A stretch of 24,539 nucleotides of DNA, from IMG/VR virus record IMGVR_UViG_3300040758_000102, positions 1 through 24,539 of that record; one strand, given 5' to 3'. The notes below the pieces were generated by a model. That model was not told where the DNA came from. It saw nothing but the letters and a program-made list of their open reading frames with translations, and did not search any database. A program made the position numbers and the translations under genes. Origin of the DNA: a virus. Of this stretch, positions 15,028 through 22,404 are shown piece after piece; position 1 is the first letter of the stretch; each line of letters opens with the position of its first letter.

Positions 15028-18000
15028 GTGGCAACTGATACCGCAACGCCGACAATCAGTGCACCGCCTGCTCCTCCAGAAGACCAACTGGGTGCTGGCG
15101 GGACTCCCTCTATTCAGACTGCTCCTCCGGCAACTATTCCCGACGAAAATACTTCAACTTTAATTTGGCATCACATCATCAACAAGTCTCAGAAGTCGCC
15201 CGCAGCAGAGAAAGAATACAATGACCACGCTGCTGCTACGGAAAAAGAGAACGCCGACAAAGAGGCTCTCTACCGAGATAACCCAGCGGAATTCAAAAAG
15301 CAGAACCCATACGAGTACATCTATCGCAAGACATACGACTATGTCAAGGATAGCGTGGAAGCGGAACCGAAGCGAGCGCTCGCTCCGGGGATGGCTAAAC
15401 AGCCGGTTTCGTTAGGCAAACTCGGCACGACTACTCCAGAGAAAGCGATTGATGACCTCACCACGAATGGATTACAAGACCTCTCGCTTGGTGCGCTTTC
15501 TCAGCCGGGCGGAAAACCCACCATGATGGCTCAACCGATACCGCTCATGGGTCGGCTTGGAGAAGTTGAACCCGCCGAGACAGGAGGTGGGTTGGGTCCT
15601 GTGAAGCCGGTTGAGGGTCCAGAAACTGGTTTTGAGATGAGCCGTGAGCACGTACGAACGCTCAAAGACCTCGGCTATTCAAACCAAGCGATCACTCATT
15701 TCAACGCTGGTGAAGTTCAAGATATCATAGCGAATAAAACTCCAGCCCCACCTGAAGCGGCTCCGGCGGCTGAAACAAAACCTACCGCCGCTGCTGAAAA
15801 GAAACCCGCAGGTAAAGAAGCTGTTGCCGCACCTGAAGGCGCTGAAATTTCGCCTCACGTCACTTTCAAAACTGTAGGCGGCAAAGAAGTAGAGGCTCCG
15901 CAGGGCATTGAACGCCGGGACTATACGACTCGTCCCTTTCCGAGTGGTCAATTAACTCGTGTTGGGCGAATGGCGGACACGACGTTCAATATCATTCGTC
16001 AACATGAAGCCGAGGCACAGGGCGGTACTGTTCAACAGCCGACGATTAAAACCGAAGGTCCTGACTGGGAGCATTTACAGAGTGCATACGTCGGCGGAAA
16101 GAAAATCGGCTCGCTCGGATACAAAACCGATGTGGAGGGAAACGCGCGGATTTATGGGGCACAAGTCACGCCAGAGATGCAGAGAAAAGGTATCGCGACG
16201 AAGATGTATCTATCTGCATTTGATAAAGCTCGGGCGGATGGCGTGCTGAGTATTTCCAGTGACCCGACGCACGTCTCTCCGGCGGCAACGGGAGTTTGGA
16301 GAAACCTGCAAGCCAGCGGGCTACCGATTGAGAACATCACACACCCGAATGGAACGCCCGGGTTCCGATTGAACCTCCAGCCGCCAGAAACACCAGCTAC
16401 CAAAAACTTGCCGGATTGGCTCAAGAAAGACCCGCTTACTACGAACGAAACGCATGCGACTTCCGTGCCGTTGATTCCCAGTCCCGAGGGGACGGCAGTC
16501 GGGCGAGTTGATAAGCCTGACGTTCCTGTGGCGGCTCTTTCGGATTCAATGGCGAAGGTGGGCGGCAAAATGGTTGCACCGCCGACTCCCCCGAAACCAA
16601 CGGTTAATCCCGAGACGGCTCCTATTGCTGCGGTTCCTATGCCGAAACTAGAGCGGACTCAAATTCAAGGCGGGGCATCAACGCAGCCATATCCGACCTA
16701 TCATGAAGCTAGCAACGACCAGACAAATCCATGGGTGCGACGTTCTGTGGACCCGGCAAACAGCGCATCGCCGACCAACGAGAATCGCTTGCTCATGGTG
16801 CAGTTCGCATCCGATTTAATTAATGGCGGGCTCAAGACTGAAACAAAAGACGAAGCCTCGCAGTATTATGACAAACTCTATTCTGGGTTTCGTCCGGGCT
16901 ATGCACGCATGCAAGACTTTTGGGAGATTCCACAGTGGCACGGGTTTGTTGCTCGGAACTTTCCCGACGCGGATGTGTATGTCGTCCGTGACATGGAGCA
17001 GGCGAAGAAATTTCTGAACGATGCGAAATATGGTAGGGTCACATTCTCTGCGCTGGATGTCAACAAGCACCTAATTCGGGACCTCGCATCAAACTACTCA
17101 GGGCATGTAGATGTTGGCGGGTATGTGGCTCCTGAGACGTTTTCGGATTTGCCGAATGTGAAATGGCACGACTCCATGGAGTCGCTCACGAAGGATGCAG
17201 GTGTAGAATATAAGGGCGGTGCCGACTATCGTCACTATGCTGGGTCAGACGTGATTCCCCGTCTCACGATGTCAAAGGGCTGCCTGCACAAATGTGCGTT
17301 CTGCACAGTTGAGAAGCAACTGGTCATGCCGCCGAAAGAAGACATTGAACAGCAGGCGGACGCTATCGCTCAGTTGGGTTCAAAACTGGTGTACCTGAAC
17401 GATAAGACATTCGGGCAAGCGAAAAACTATCAGGACTTGGCGGAACTCAATACCCGAATGAAAGAAAAGAACCCGAATTTCCAAGGGTTCGTGGTGCAGA
17501 CGACCGCAGCGCAAATGGGGAAAATCCCTGCCGATTGGTTGGCGAAATCCGGCATCAAATACGTGGAGCTAGGCATTGAGAGCTATAATGACCCCATCCT
17601 GAAGTCAATGCACAAGCCCGCTACGGAGAACATCATTAACAAAGCCGTGGATAAGTTGCGCCAGAACAACATTACCTTGATTCCGAACATCTTGATTGGC
17701 TATCCGGGGGAGACGGCAGAAACGTACGCAAACACGCTCAAGTTCTTGCAGGACAACAGAGACATCATCTCTCATGCCAACATCTACAACCTCGCTCTCT
17801 ATGAGAATACAGAACTCGGGAAGTCCATGACGACCGCTTCCCCGGATGACTTCAATGAGAATGTGCTGGAGAAGTCGTTCCACAAGGACCCCGCCCTGCA
17901 CCAGCAATTCGCCGGAGACCTGTACGGTGCGGCATCAAAACTGCTTGAAGCCACGCCTACGCCACTGAGACAGCCGACGCCCGAGCCGCAGTTTCATCAG

Positions 18001-21000
18001 GCGCTTGCTCGTCGGGGCGAAATGCCGGGTCAAACTGTGAATCTGAGTCCCGCCTACGGTGAGACCGGCGGGTATATTGGCGGGCACATCAAAATGCGAC
18101 TCGGGGGCGCGACCGAAGAGGAAGACAATCAGCGATACGCCGAGGCTTTAGGTGTCACGCATGGACCTTCATGGGATGACGTGTTTCCCGCAGAATTGCT
18201 CCCCGAAGGAAACTCTCCGGTAAGTGTAGTTGGACACGAAGATGGACACATCGTTGAAGGCGAACGTGTGGGTTGGCCTATGAAGAATGTTGTCGTGAAC
18301 AGCGCCTATCACCCGACAACGAGCGGAGGAGCGGCGGCGTCAACAGATTTTGGTCCTGTTTTCCGAGAACTTCCCGGGGTCACGGAAATTGAACCCGGGC
18401 GGTTTAAGTTTTCGGCTCAAGCCCTGAAAGAGAATTGGCCGAAAGCTGTGCGGGTATATTTGGGGGGGGTGGTTTCCCAAGAAGTGAATTATGGGATTCC
18501 GATTAAGGTCACAGAGGGCGGTGCTGGGGCGGGGGATGCTCAAAACATCGTTCGCTGGGGGAAAGCTATGGGGTTGACCGATGATGAAATCGGTGACCAT
18601 ATGATTAAAACGCTTGCCGAGCTAAGAAAAGACTGGCAAGACCCGGCAATCAATGCTATAGTGAAGAAGATGGCCGCAGAGCGGGAGGACGGTATCCCGA
18701 GAACCGTTCTGCAAACTCAAGAACGAGTTGACGATTTATTGAACCAAGTACGAGCAGTGTGGGAGGGACAAAAACATGGCATCACTGAAGGAACTCATGC
18801 AGCAGATGGTGGAGTCGTTCCAGCAACTGAGCCCGGCGCAGCAGGAGGAGGTAAGAAAGTCGCTGCGGAGCCAGTTCAAGGCAGACTCTTCGCCCAAAAA
18901 GGCGGAGACACCTCAGGACTCTTCGCCAAAGCAATAAAACATTACGGCACGACCGAGGACATTCGCAAGGCAGGATATATCGGGCTTGATGGGACGATGC
19001 TGGATTTCTCGGAAGGTCAGGAGGCTCGCACTCTTGACCACGGCGATATTGCATCAATCCCCGGCGTGCAGTCCGCTCACAACTCAAATCCACGTTTTGA
19101 TTTTGTAATGAAAACAGGTGCTATGCGTGTGATTGATGTTCCGCAGTCTAAATGGCTCGGGGTGATGGTTTCTGCCGAACATCCTCCTACGCATGCCCAA
19201 TTGGATAGGCTGACGCCCCTTCTAGAAGGTGGTAGAGATGTTGAGGTTGACTTAATTCACCCCGATTGGGCTCTACCGGGGGGCGCAAGCGCCAAAGATG
19301 TTCACGACATGGATGGACTACAGCGTGTTGTTCGGGACGCTCAAAAAATGCATGCTGAAGCACAAAGGAGAATAGCAAATGGAAAAGGAACCGAAAACGC
19401 GGACAACGGAACAGTTGGGGGAGGATTTGCTGTACACAGTCAAGCAGATGTCGCCCGAGGAGAAAGCGAAGTTTCGGGAGCGGCTGGACAAAAGTCTCCA
19501 GAAGTGGCTGCCGAAGTATCAAAAACCCCAGAAGTAAAAACTGCCGAAATCCAGAAACCACCCGAGCCGTGGCACGATCAAGCTGCCAATACTATGGCGA
19601 AGGCGGGTGGTTTTACGATTCATCCGACAACGGGCAAGACGCCTACAGAGGGCTATGTCGTGGAAATTGGTCCCGAGCAGCGCAAGCCTGAGGCCGGGGC
19701 AGAGTGGCCGAAGCCCGCTGGCGAGCCTGCCGGGACATTTCATCCGAGCCCCCAAGATATGCAGGAATTTCACGGCGAGAATAAGGCGCTGTTTGACAAG
19801 CATCCTGAATTGCACATCGGCGGGTATGAGGGGGCGTTGGAAGTCAGTGGTGTGACCCGAGATAAGCAAGCGGCGATAGACTTAGCTCACAAGCTAGACC
19901 AGAAGTCAATCTACGATATCAAAAACAAAAAGGAAATTGAAATCGGCGGAACTGGCAAGACCCGGCAGTTCCCAGACTACCCGATGGAGCAACGTATCAA
20001 GGATTTGGGCGGCGAGACTGGGGGCGTAATTTCAGGTGCCATGGAAGCCAAGAAGGGCGCGACGACGCCTATCGAATCGCCCACGGTTAGCACCCGCGTG
20101 CCGTCGCGCACCGTGAAAGGTGAGACTGTCGAAGACCACACGAACCAGTCGCTCATTTCAGACATGGAAGCCGCGAAGGCTGCACCCGGGTACATCGACA
20201 AGATGGTGAATCGTGTTAAAGGTGTCCCCGGATTCGTGATGCCCGAAAGCGCGGATGCGCAGACTGCCGCCGATGCATACATTCGGCACGTCGCGGACAA
20301 CATCAAATTCATGTACCGCAAATTGACGCCTGCGGAGATTGCGTACAACGAGCAATGGTACCCAGTCGGCGCTCACGAGCGCGGGCTGGAGGTCGCAAAG
20401 ACGCACGACATCACTCCGAACCAAGCGTGGGCAGTGACCTCAGTCGAGTCTCCGATGACGGACTGGAACCAGAACACGGCGCTTGCCGAGCGGACGGTGG
20501 ATATTTGGAAGAACCAACAGAACACAAAGTTCACACCTGAGATGCAGAAAGCAGCGGACGAGATTCTCAGTGTCCCCGGGATGGGGAAGTTTGCGCCGCT
20601 CTTCAAATCGTTGCGAGGGAAAACGCTCGCAGGGCTGACGAGCATGCCAGAGAAACAAGCGTGGTGGTTGCGACTGTACGACGAAGGTCACAATCCTCGG
20701 TCATATCAAACGTGGGGACCTGACGGCAAGCCGCTCGGGCTCGCCAAGAACGTGGACGGGTCTGAAGCCAGCGTAGGCTGGAGTTTTCAGAATCACATTC
20801 AGAAAGCGATTTCGATTCTGCGAGACGGCTCTCCCGAGAATATCAGCAAGCAACTCGGCTACGGGCACAAGGTTCGCAACTTCTACAACAACCAAGCCGC
20901 ACCGGACGACCCGCGATTCTTGACGATTGATACGCACGCGGTCGCGGCAGGGCAGTTGCGCCCGCTGGCGGGCAAGCACCCCGACGTTGGGTCGAACTTT

Positions 21001-21507
21001 GGAACCATCAGCAACGGTCCCCATGGACTCAGCGGCACATATCCGCTGCACGACGCCGCGTATCGACTCGCAGCGAAAGAACTTGACATTCCCATACCGA
21101 GTAGGCTACAATCACCAGTATGGGCGAAGATACGCGAGGTCTTCACGGACGACTTCAAGACCAAGGAAAATATCAACGCGGTAGATGCAATCTGGAGACA
21201 ACACAATGACGGAAAAATCACAGCCGACGAAGCCCGAAACCAAATCTGGGACTACGCAGCCCGATGGCACGATGAAGTTGCTAGAGGAGTACGGAATCCC
21301 GCTGACCAGAGAGAACTATTTACTGCTGGCGTTCGGGGGGAACCCGCCGAAGGAGCCGCTGGACGGGGAGATCGAGGCGGAACTCCCGTGGTCGATCAGA
21401 CACCTGAGACCCCTGAAGTAAGCATCTTCGCCAAGCCTGCTCCAAAAGCCAAGGGTAATATCTCGCTGGAATTCCTCAAGGGCGGTCTCAAGAAACTCGG
21501 CAAATAA
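15028..21507 (+). CDS. Giant mosaic phage protein: GNAT-like, radical SAM, M41-like protease-like and polyvalent-type domains
   Basis: This 2159-residue protein starts at GTG 15028 (CGGAGA upstream). In order: a Pro/Ala-rich start; a GNAT acetyltransferase-like region (about 350-455, QVTPEMQRKGIATKMY at 379-394); a B12-domain-like segment plus radical SAM core (about 585-970) with the 4Fe-4S ligands Cys752, Cys756, Cys759 in KGCLHKCAFCT, and ELGIES and IGYPGET strands; an HEDGH metallopeptidase-like region (His1070, Glu1071, His1074; possible third ligand Asp1170 in GAGAGDAQ, as in the FtsH/M41 layout); a domain with AGYIGLDGTMLDFS (about 1299-1450); one with GGFTIHPTTGKTPTEGY (about 1525-1645); and a C-terminal domain (about 1701-2075) with WYPVGAHE, TIDTHA and LQSPVWAKIR. 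Architecture matches phage polyvalent proteins that enter the cell with DNA. Catalysis is unproven. Confidence 0.85.
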   Translation: MATDTATPTISAPPAPPEDQLGAGGTPSIQTAPPATIPDENTSTLIWHHIINKSQKSPAAEKEYNDHAAATEKENADKEALYRDNPAEFKKQNPYEYIYRKTYDYVKDSVEAEPKRALAPGMAKQPVSLGKLGTTTPEKAIDDLTTNGLQDLSLGALSQPGGKPTMMAQPIPLMGRLGEVEPAETGGGLGPVKPVEGPETGFEMSREHVRTLKDLGYSNQAITHFNAGEVQDIIANKTPAPPEAAPAAETKPTAAAEKKPAGKEAVAAPEGAEISPHVTFKTVGGKEVEAPQGIERRDYTTRPFPSGQLTRVGRMADTTFNIIRQHEAEAQGGTVQQPTIKTEGPDWEHLQSAYVGGKKIGSLGYKTDVEGNARIYGAQVTPEMQRKGIATKMYLSAFDKARADGVLSISSDPTHVSPAATGVWRNLQASGLPIENITHPNGTPGFRLNLQPPETPATKNLPDWLKKDPLTTNETHATSVPLIPSPEGTAVGRVDKPDVPVAALSDSMAKVGGKMVAPPTPPKPTVNPETAPIAAVPMPKLERTQIQGGASTQPYPTYHEASNDQTNPWVRRSVDPANSASPTNENRLLMVQFASDLINGGLKTETKDEASQYYDKLYSGFRPGYARMQDFWEIPQWHGFVARNFPDADVYVVRDMEQAKKFLNDAKYGRVTFSALDVNKHLIRDLASNYSGHVDVGGYVAPETFSDLPNVKWHDSMESLTKDAGVEYKGGADYRHYAGSDVIPRLTMSKGCLHKCAFCTVEKQLVMPPKEDIEQQADAIAQLGSKLVYLNDKTFGQAKNYQDLAELNTRMKEKNPNFQGFVVQTTAAQMGKIPADWLAKSGIKYVELGIESYNDPILKSMHKPATENIINKAVDKLRQNNITLIPNILIGYPGETAETYANTLKFLQDNRDIISHANIYNLALYENTELGKSMTTASPDDFNENVLEKSFHKDPALHQQFAGDLYGAASKLLEATPTPLRQPTPEPQFHQALARRGEMPGQTVNLSPAYGETGGYIGGHIKMRLGGATEEEDNQRYAEALGVTHGPSWDDVFPAELLPEGNSPVSVVGHEDGHIVEGERVGWPMKNVVVNSAYHPTTSGGAAASTDFGPVFRELPGVTEIEPGRFKFSAQALKENWPKAVRVYLGGVVSQEVNYGIPIKVTEGGAGAGDAQNIVRWGKAMGLTDDEIGDHMIKTLAELRKDWQDPAINAIVKKMAAEREDGIPRTVLQTQERVDDLLNQVRAVWEGQKHGITEGTHAADGGVVPATEPGAAGGGKKVAAEPVQGRLFAQKGGDTSGLFAKAIKHYGTTEDIRKAGYIGLDGTMLDFSEGQEARTLDHGDIASIPGVQSAHNSNPRFDFVMKTGAMRVIDVPQSKWLGVMVSAEHPPTHAQLDRLTPLLEGGRDVEVDLIHPDWALPGGASAKDVHDMDGLQRVVRDAQKMHAEAQRRIANGKGTENADNGTVGGGFAVHSQADVARGESEVSGAAGQKSPEVAAEVSKTPEVKTAEIQKPPEPWHDQAANTMAKAGGFTIHPTTGKTPTEGYVVEIGPEQRKPEAGAEWPKPAGEPAGTFHPSPQDMQEFHGENKALFDKHPELHIGGYEGALEVSGVTRDKQAAIDLAHKLDQKSIYDIKNKKEIEIGGTGKTRQFPDYPMEQRIKDLGGETGGVISGAMEAKKGATTPIESPTVSTRVPSRTVKGETVEDHTNQSLISDMEAAKAAPGYIDKMVNRVKGVPGFVMPESADAQTAADAYIRHVADNIKFMYRKLTPAEIAYNEQWYPVGAHERGLEVAKTHDITPNQAWAVTSVESPMTDWNQNTALAERTVDIWKNQQNTKFTPEMQKAADEILSVPGMGKFAPLFKSLRGKTLAGLTSMPEKQAWWLRLYDEGHNPRSYQTWGPDGKPLGLAKNVDGSEASVGWSFQNHIQKAISILRDGSPENISKQLGYGHKVRNFYNNQAAPDDPRFLTIDTHAVAAGQLRPLAGKHPDVGSNFGTISNGPHGLSGTYPLHDAAYRLAAKELDIPIPSRLQSPVWAKIREVFTDDFKTKENINAVDAIWRQHNDGKITADEARNQIWDYAARWHDEVARGVRNPADQRELFTAGVRGEPAEGAAGRGDRGGTPVVDQTPETPEVSIFAKPAPKAKGNISLEFLKGGLKKLGK
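18776..18937 (+). CDS. Nested small gene 1 (overlaps the giant gene, +1 frame)
   Basis: A 53-codon frame begins at ATG 18776 with a strong ribosome site (GGGAGG, 18761-18766, 9 nt away). The product starts MASLKELMQQMVESFQQLSP, continues AQQEEVRKSLRSQF, and ends in a Ser/Pro/Lys tail. It reads as a real helical protein. The giant frame over the same bases encodes Gly/Ala/Pro-rich linker between the metalloprotease-like and AGYI domains. The helix shares a (Q)xxSPxxxxxxRxxL pattern with nested gene 2, so the two may be paralogues. No clear promoter upstream (TTGACG at 18728 lacks a good -10). Function unknown. Confidence 0.6.
   Translation: MASLKELMQQMVESFQQLSPAQQEEVRKSLRSQFKADSSPKKAETPQDSSPKQ
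19379..19537 (+). CDS. Nested small gene 2 (overlaps the giant gene, +1 frame)
   Basis: A 52-codon frame begins at ATG 19379, 8 nt after a near-perfect AAAGGAG. The product is charged and helical: MEKEPKTRTTEQLGEDLLYT, then VKQMSPEEKAKFRERLDKSL and a basic aromatic tail. The giant frame here encodes Gly/Ala/Ser linker lying exactly between the AGYI domain (ends about residue 1450) and the GGFT domain (starts about 1515). The SPEEKAKFRERL core resembles the SPAQQEEVRKSL core of nested gene 1. The strong ribosome site and protein-like composition argue for expression. Function unknown. Confidence 0.65.
   Translation: MEKEPKTRTTEQLGEDLLYTVKQMSPEEKAKFRERLDKSLQKWLPKYQKPQK
21083..21112 (+). promoter_or_regulatory. 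Sigma70-type promoter inside the giant gene
   Basis: TTGACA and TACAAT are separated by 18 nt, close to the consensus. They lie within codons of the giant gene about 100 nt ahead of the nested gene at 21206. It could make a separate message for that small gene. Confidence 0.6.
21206..21421 (+). CDS. Nested small gene 3: conserved phage/bacterial small protein
   Basis: This 71-residue frame begins at ATG 21206 (GGAG at 21193-21196). After a Lys/Pro/Thr-rich start it contains KLLEEYGIPLTRENYLLLAF followed by GGNPPKEPLDGEIEAELP. That 'YGxPLTRExYLxLAxxGxPPxEPLDxExEAELP' pattern is very common in small uncharacterised proteins of phages and bacteria, so this frame is almost certainly coding. It overlaps the last 216 nt of the giant gene before its final 86 nt, in the same alternative frame as nested genes 1 and 2. 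A near-consensus promoter lies at 21083. Function unknown. Confidence 0.8.
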   Translation: MTEKSQPTKPETKSGTTQPDGTMKLLEEYGIPLTRENYLLLAFGGNPPKEPLDGEIEAELPWSIRHLRPLK

Positions 21508-21531
21508 GAAAGGGAGCCTTTGCAGGCTCCC
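21502..21531 (-). terminator. Hairpin, terminator-like on the minus strand
   Basis: GGGAGCCT and AGGCTCCC form an 8-bp stem around a 4-nt loop (21512-21531). On the plus strand no T-run follows. On the minus strand the stem is followed by TTTCTTATTT, the layout of an intrinsic terminator. It may serve the minus-strand micro-gene, or block antisense transcription into the giant gene. Confidence 0.6.
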
Positions 21532-21552
21532 CGTCCCAGACACTGCGGAATG

Positions 21553-21642
21553 TTACTTGGTGATGGTGTCGTTTGTGACCACACACTTGCACGGTGGTTT
21601 GCCATTTCTTTTCCGCTCATCGGTAATTCCTCCTGACGACAT
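21553..21642 (-). CDS. Candidate minus-strand micro-gene (29 aa)
   Basis: A 29-codon frame reads MSSGGITDERKRNGKPPCKC, then VVTNDTITK, ending 22 nt before the minus-strand terminator-like hairpin. It would be the only minus-strand gene in the window. A strong AGGAGG on this strand instead precedes an ATG in another frame (start about 21620), but that frame runs through the hairpin into antisense of the giant gene. A TACTAT box sits upstream at 21675-21670 without a good -35. Protein-like composition and the terminator are the only support. Confidence 0.35.
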   Translation of the reverse strand: MSSGGITDERKRNGKPPCKCVVTNDTITK

Positions 21643-21669
21643 AATTACAAAGGATGCCCCCGGCTGTCC

Positions 21670-21684
21670 ATAGTACTTTCGTAC
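21670..21684 (-). promoter_or_regulatory. GTAC-N4-GTACTAT element, minus orientation
   Basis: On the minus strand the sequence is GTAC-GAAA-GTACTAT. The same arrangement occurs on the plus strand at the promoters before 22405 and 23338. It lies between the possible minus-strand gene and the promoter at 21696. A regulator binding site or a -10 variant are both possible. Confidence 0.5.
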
Positions 21685-21695
21685 TAATTTGGGGC

Positions 21696-21725
21696 TTGAC
21701 TTTTGGCGGCGGCGGGGTGTACACT
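21696..21725 (+). promoter_or_regulatory. Sigma70-type promoter giving a leaderless message
   Basis: TTGACT and TACACT are 18 nt apart; the -10 lies in the palindrome GTGTACAC. The expected start (about 21732) coincides with the ATG of the next gene, which has no ribosome site. Confidence 0.65.
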
Positions 21726-21731
21726 CTCAGC

Positions 21732-22049
21732 ATGACGCCCATGACGCCAGATCAATTCTTGATGTGTGTTGAGTTGATTTTGCTTGGGGTGATTGTGTGG
21801 CAGGGGGAATTGATTCGGCGGTACGAGAAGTGGACCTACGAAATGAACCGGGAACGCTGGGATGAGAGGGCAAAATGGCGCGAAGCAAAAAGGCAACAAC
21901 AGTTGAAGAAAGACAGCACAATACCGACCTCCGAATCCAACGCAAATTCGGCATCACCCTCGCCGACCGAGAGCAGCGAGCCAAAGACCAAGAAGGCCAG
22001 TGCAAAATCTGCGGGGGTCCCCTTGACGCCTACGGACCTCCCAACGTAG
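21732..22049 (+). CDS. Small membrane protein with charged cytoplasmic tail
   Basis: This 105-residue frame starts at ATG 21732, where the promoter predicts transcription to begin, so it may be translated leaderless. Residues 9-26 (FLMCVELILLGVIVW) are one membrane segment. Residues 27-60 are highly charged and helical (RRYEKWTYEMNRERWDERAK). The last 45 residues are Ser/Pro/Thr/Lys-rich and overlap the next gene by 175 nt in another frame. That tail is probably a by-product of the overlap. A holin- or spanin-like membrane role is possible but there is no direct evidence. Confidence 0.6.
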   Translation: MTPMTPDQFLMCVELILLGVIVWQGELIRRYEKWTYEMNRERWDERAKWREAKRQQQLKKDSTIPTSESNANSASPSPTESSEPKTKKASAKSAGVPLTPTDLPT

Positions 22050-22363
22050 ACCATTTTCATTTCCACGTAAGGGCGTACCGGACGATGCCCGGCGGATGGG
22101 CCCGCTTCGCGCTGGCGGGAAAGTGGAGTGCCTACGGGTACGACGAGGCAGGGCAGGTAAAATGTACACGAGTGGCGGCTACAAAAGCGGCGGCTGTGTC
22201 CGCTGTGACACAGGCGATGATGCCGTGGTCAATTCGGGGGCTTCTCTGCTTCAAATGTAATAGAGGACTAGGCTACGTTGAGCGATTCTTCAACGCCGCG
22301 TCTCATCCTGAGAATCTCCTGCCGGTCGTCGCATACCTCCGAGCGAGGCTTGAAAAGGCTTGA
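21875..22363 (+). CDS. Endonuclease VII-like HNH endonuclease
   Basis: This 162-residue protein starts at ATG 21875 after GAGAGGG. The signature of the endonuclease VII family is clear: LRIQRKFGITLADREQRAKD, CKICGG (Cys43, Cys46), VDHFHFH (Asp59, His60), and RGLLCFKCNRGLGYVERFF with Cys125 and Cys128. The four Cys bind a structural zinc and the DH motif is catalytic. An insert of about 45 residues (70-115, Ala/Gly/Trp-rich) separates the two halves, longer than usual. Family members resolve Holliday junctions and branched DNA before packaging. It overlaps the membrane-protein gene by 175 nt. Confidence 0.88.
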   Translation: MARSKKATTVEERQHNTDLRIQRKFGITLADREQRAKDQEGQCKICGGPLDAYGPPNVDHFHFHVRAYRTMPGGWARFALAGKWSAYGYDEAGQVKCTRVAATKAAAVSAVTQAMMPWSIRGLLCFKCNRGLGYVERFFNAASHPENLLPVVAYLRARLEKA

Positions 22364-22388
22364 CATCTGACCCGTACTTTGGTACTAT
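22360..22388 (+). promoter_or_regulatory. Sigma70-type promoter with GTAC-N4-GTACTAT
   Basis: TTGACA and TACTAT are 17 nt apart, and TGG precedes the -10 (extended -10). GTAC-TTTG-GTACTAT spans 22374-22388. It starts inside the last codons of the endonuclease gene and serves the gene at 22405. Confidence 0.78.
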
Positions 22389-22404
22389 ATCCGAGTGAGG
22401 TTCT

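Noticed and set aside
18462-18469. Run of eight G in the giant gene as a possible frameshift site
   Set aside because: The +1 frame meets a stop at 18485 right after the run, and the unshifted frame continues through the M41-like LGGVVSQE region, so no productive shift is supported.
21396-21620. 74-aa minus-strand frame with AGGAGG upstream
   Set aside because: The ribosome site is good, but the frame runs through a terminator-like hairpin and then antisense to the giant gene; composition is not protein-like. Kept only as a caveat for the 29-codon frame.
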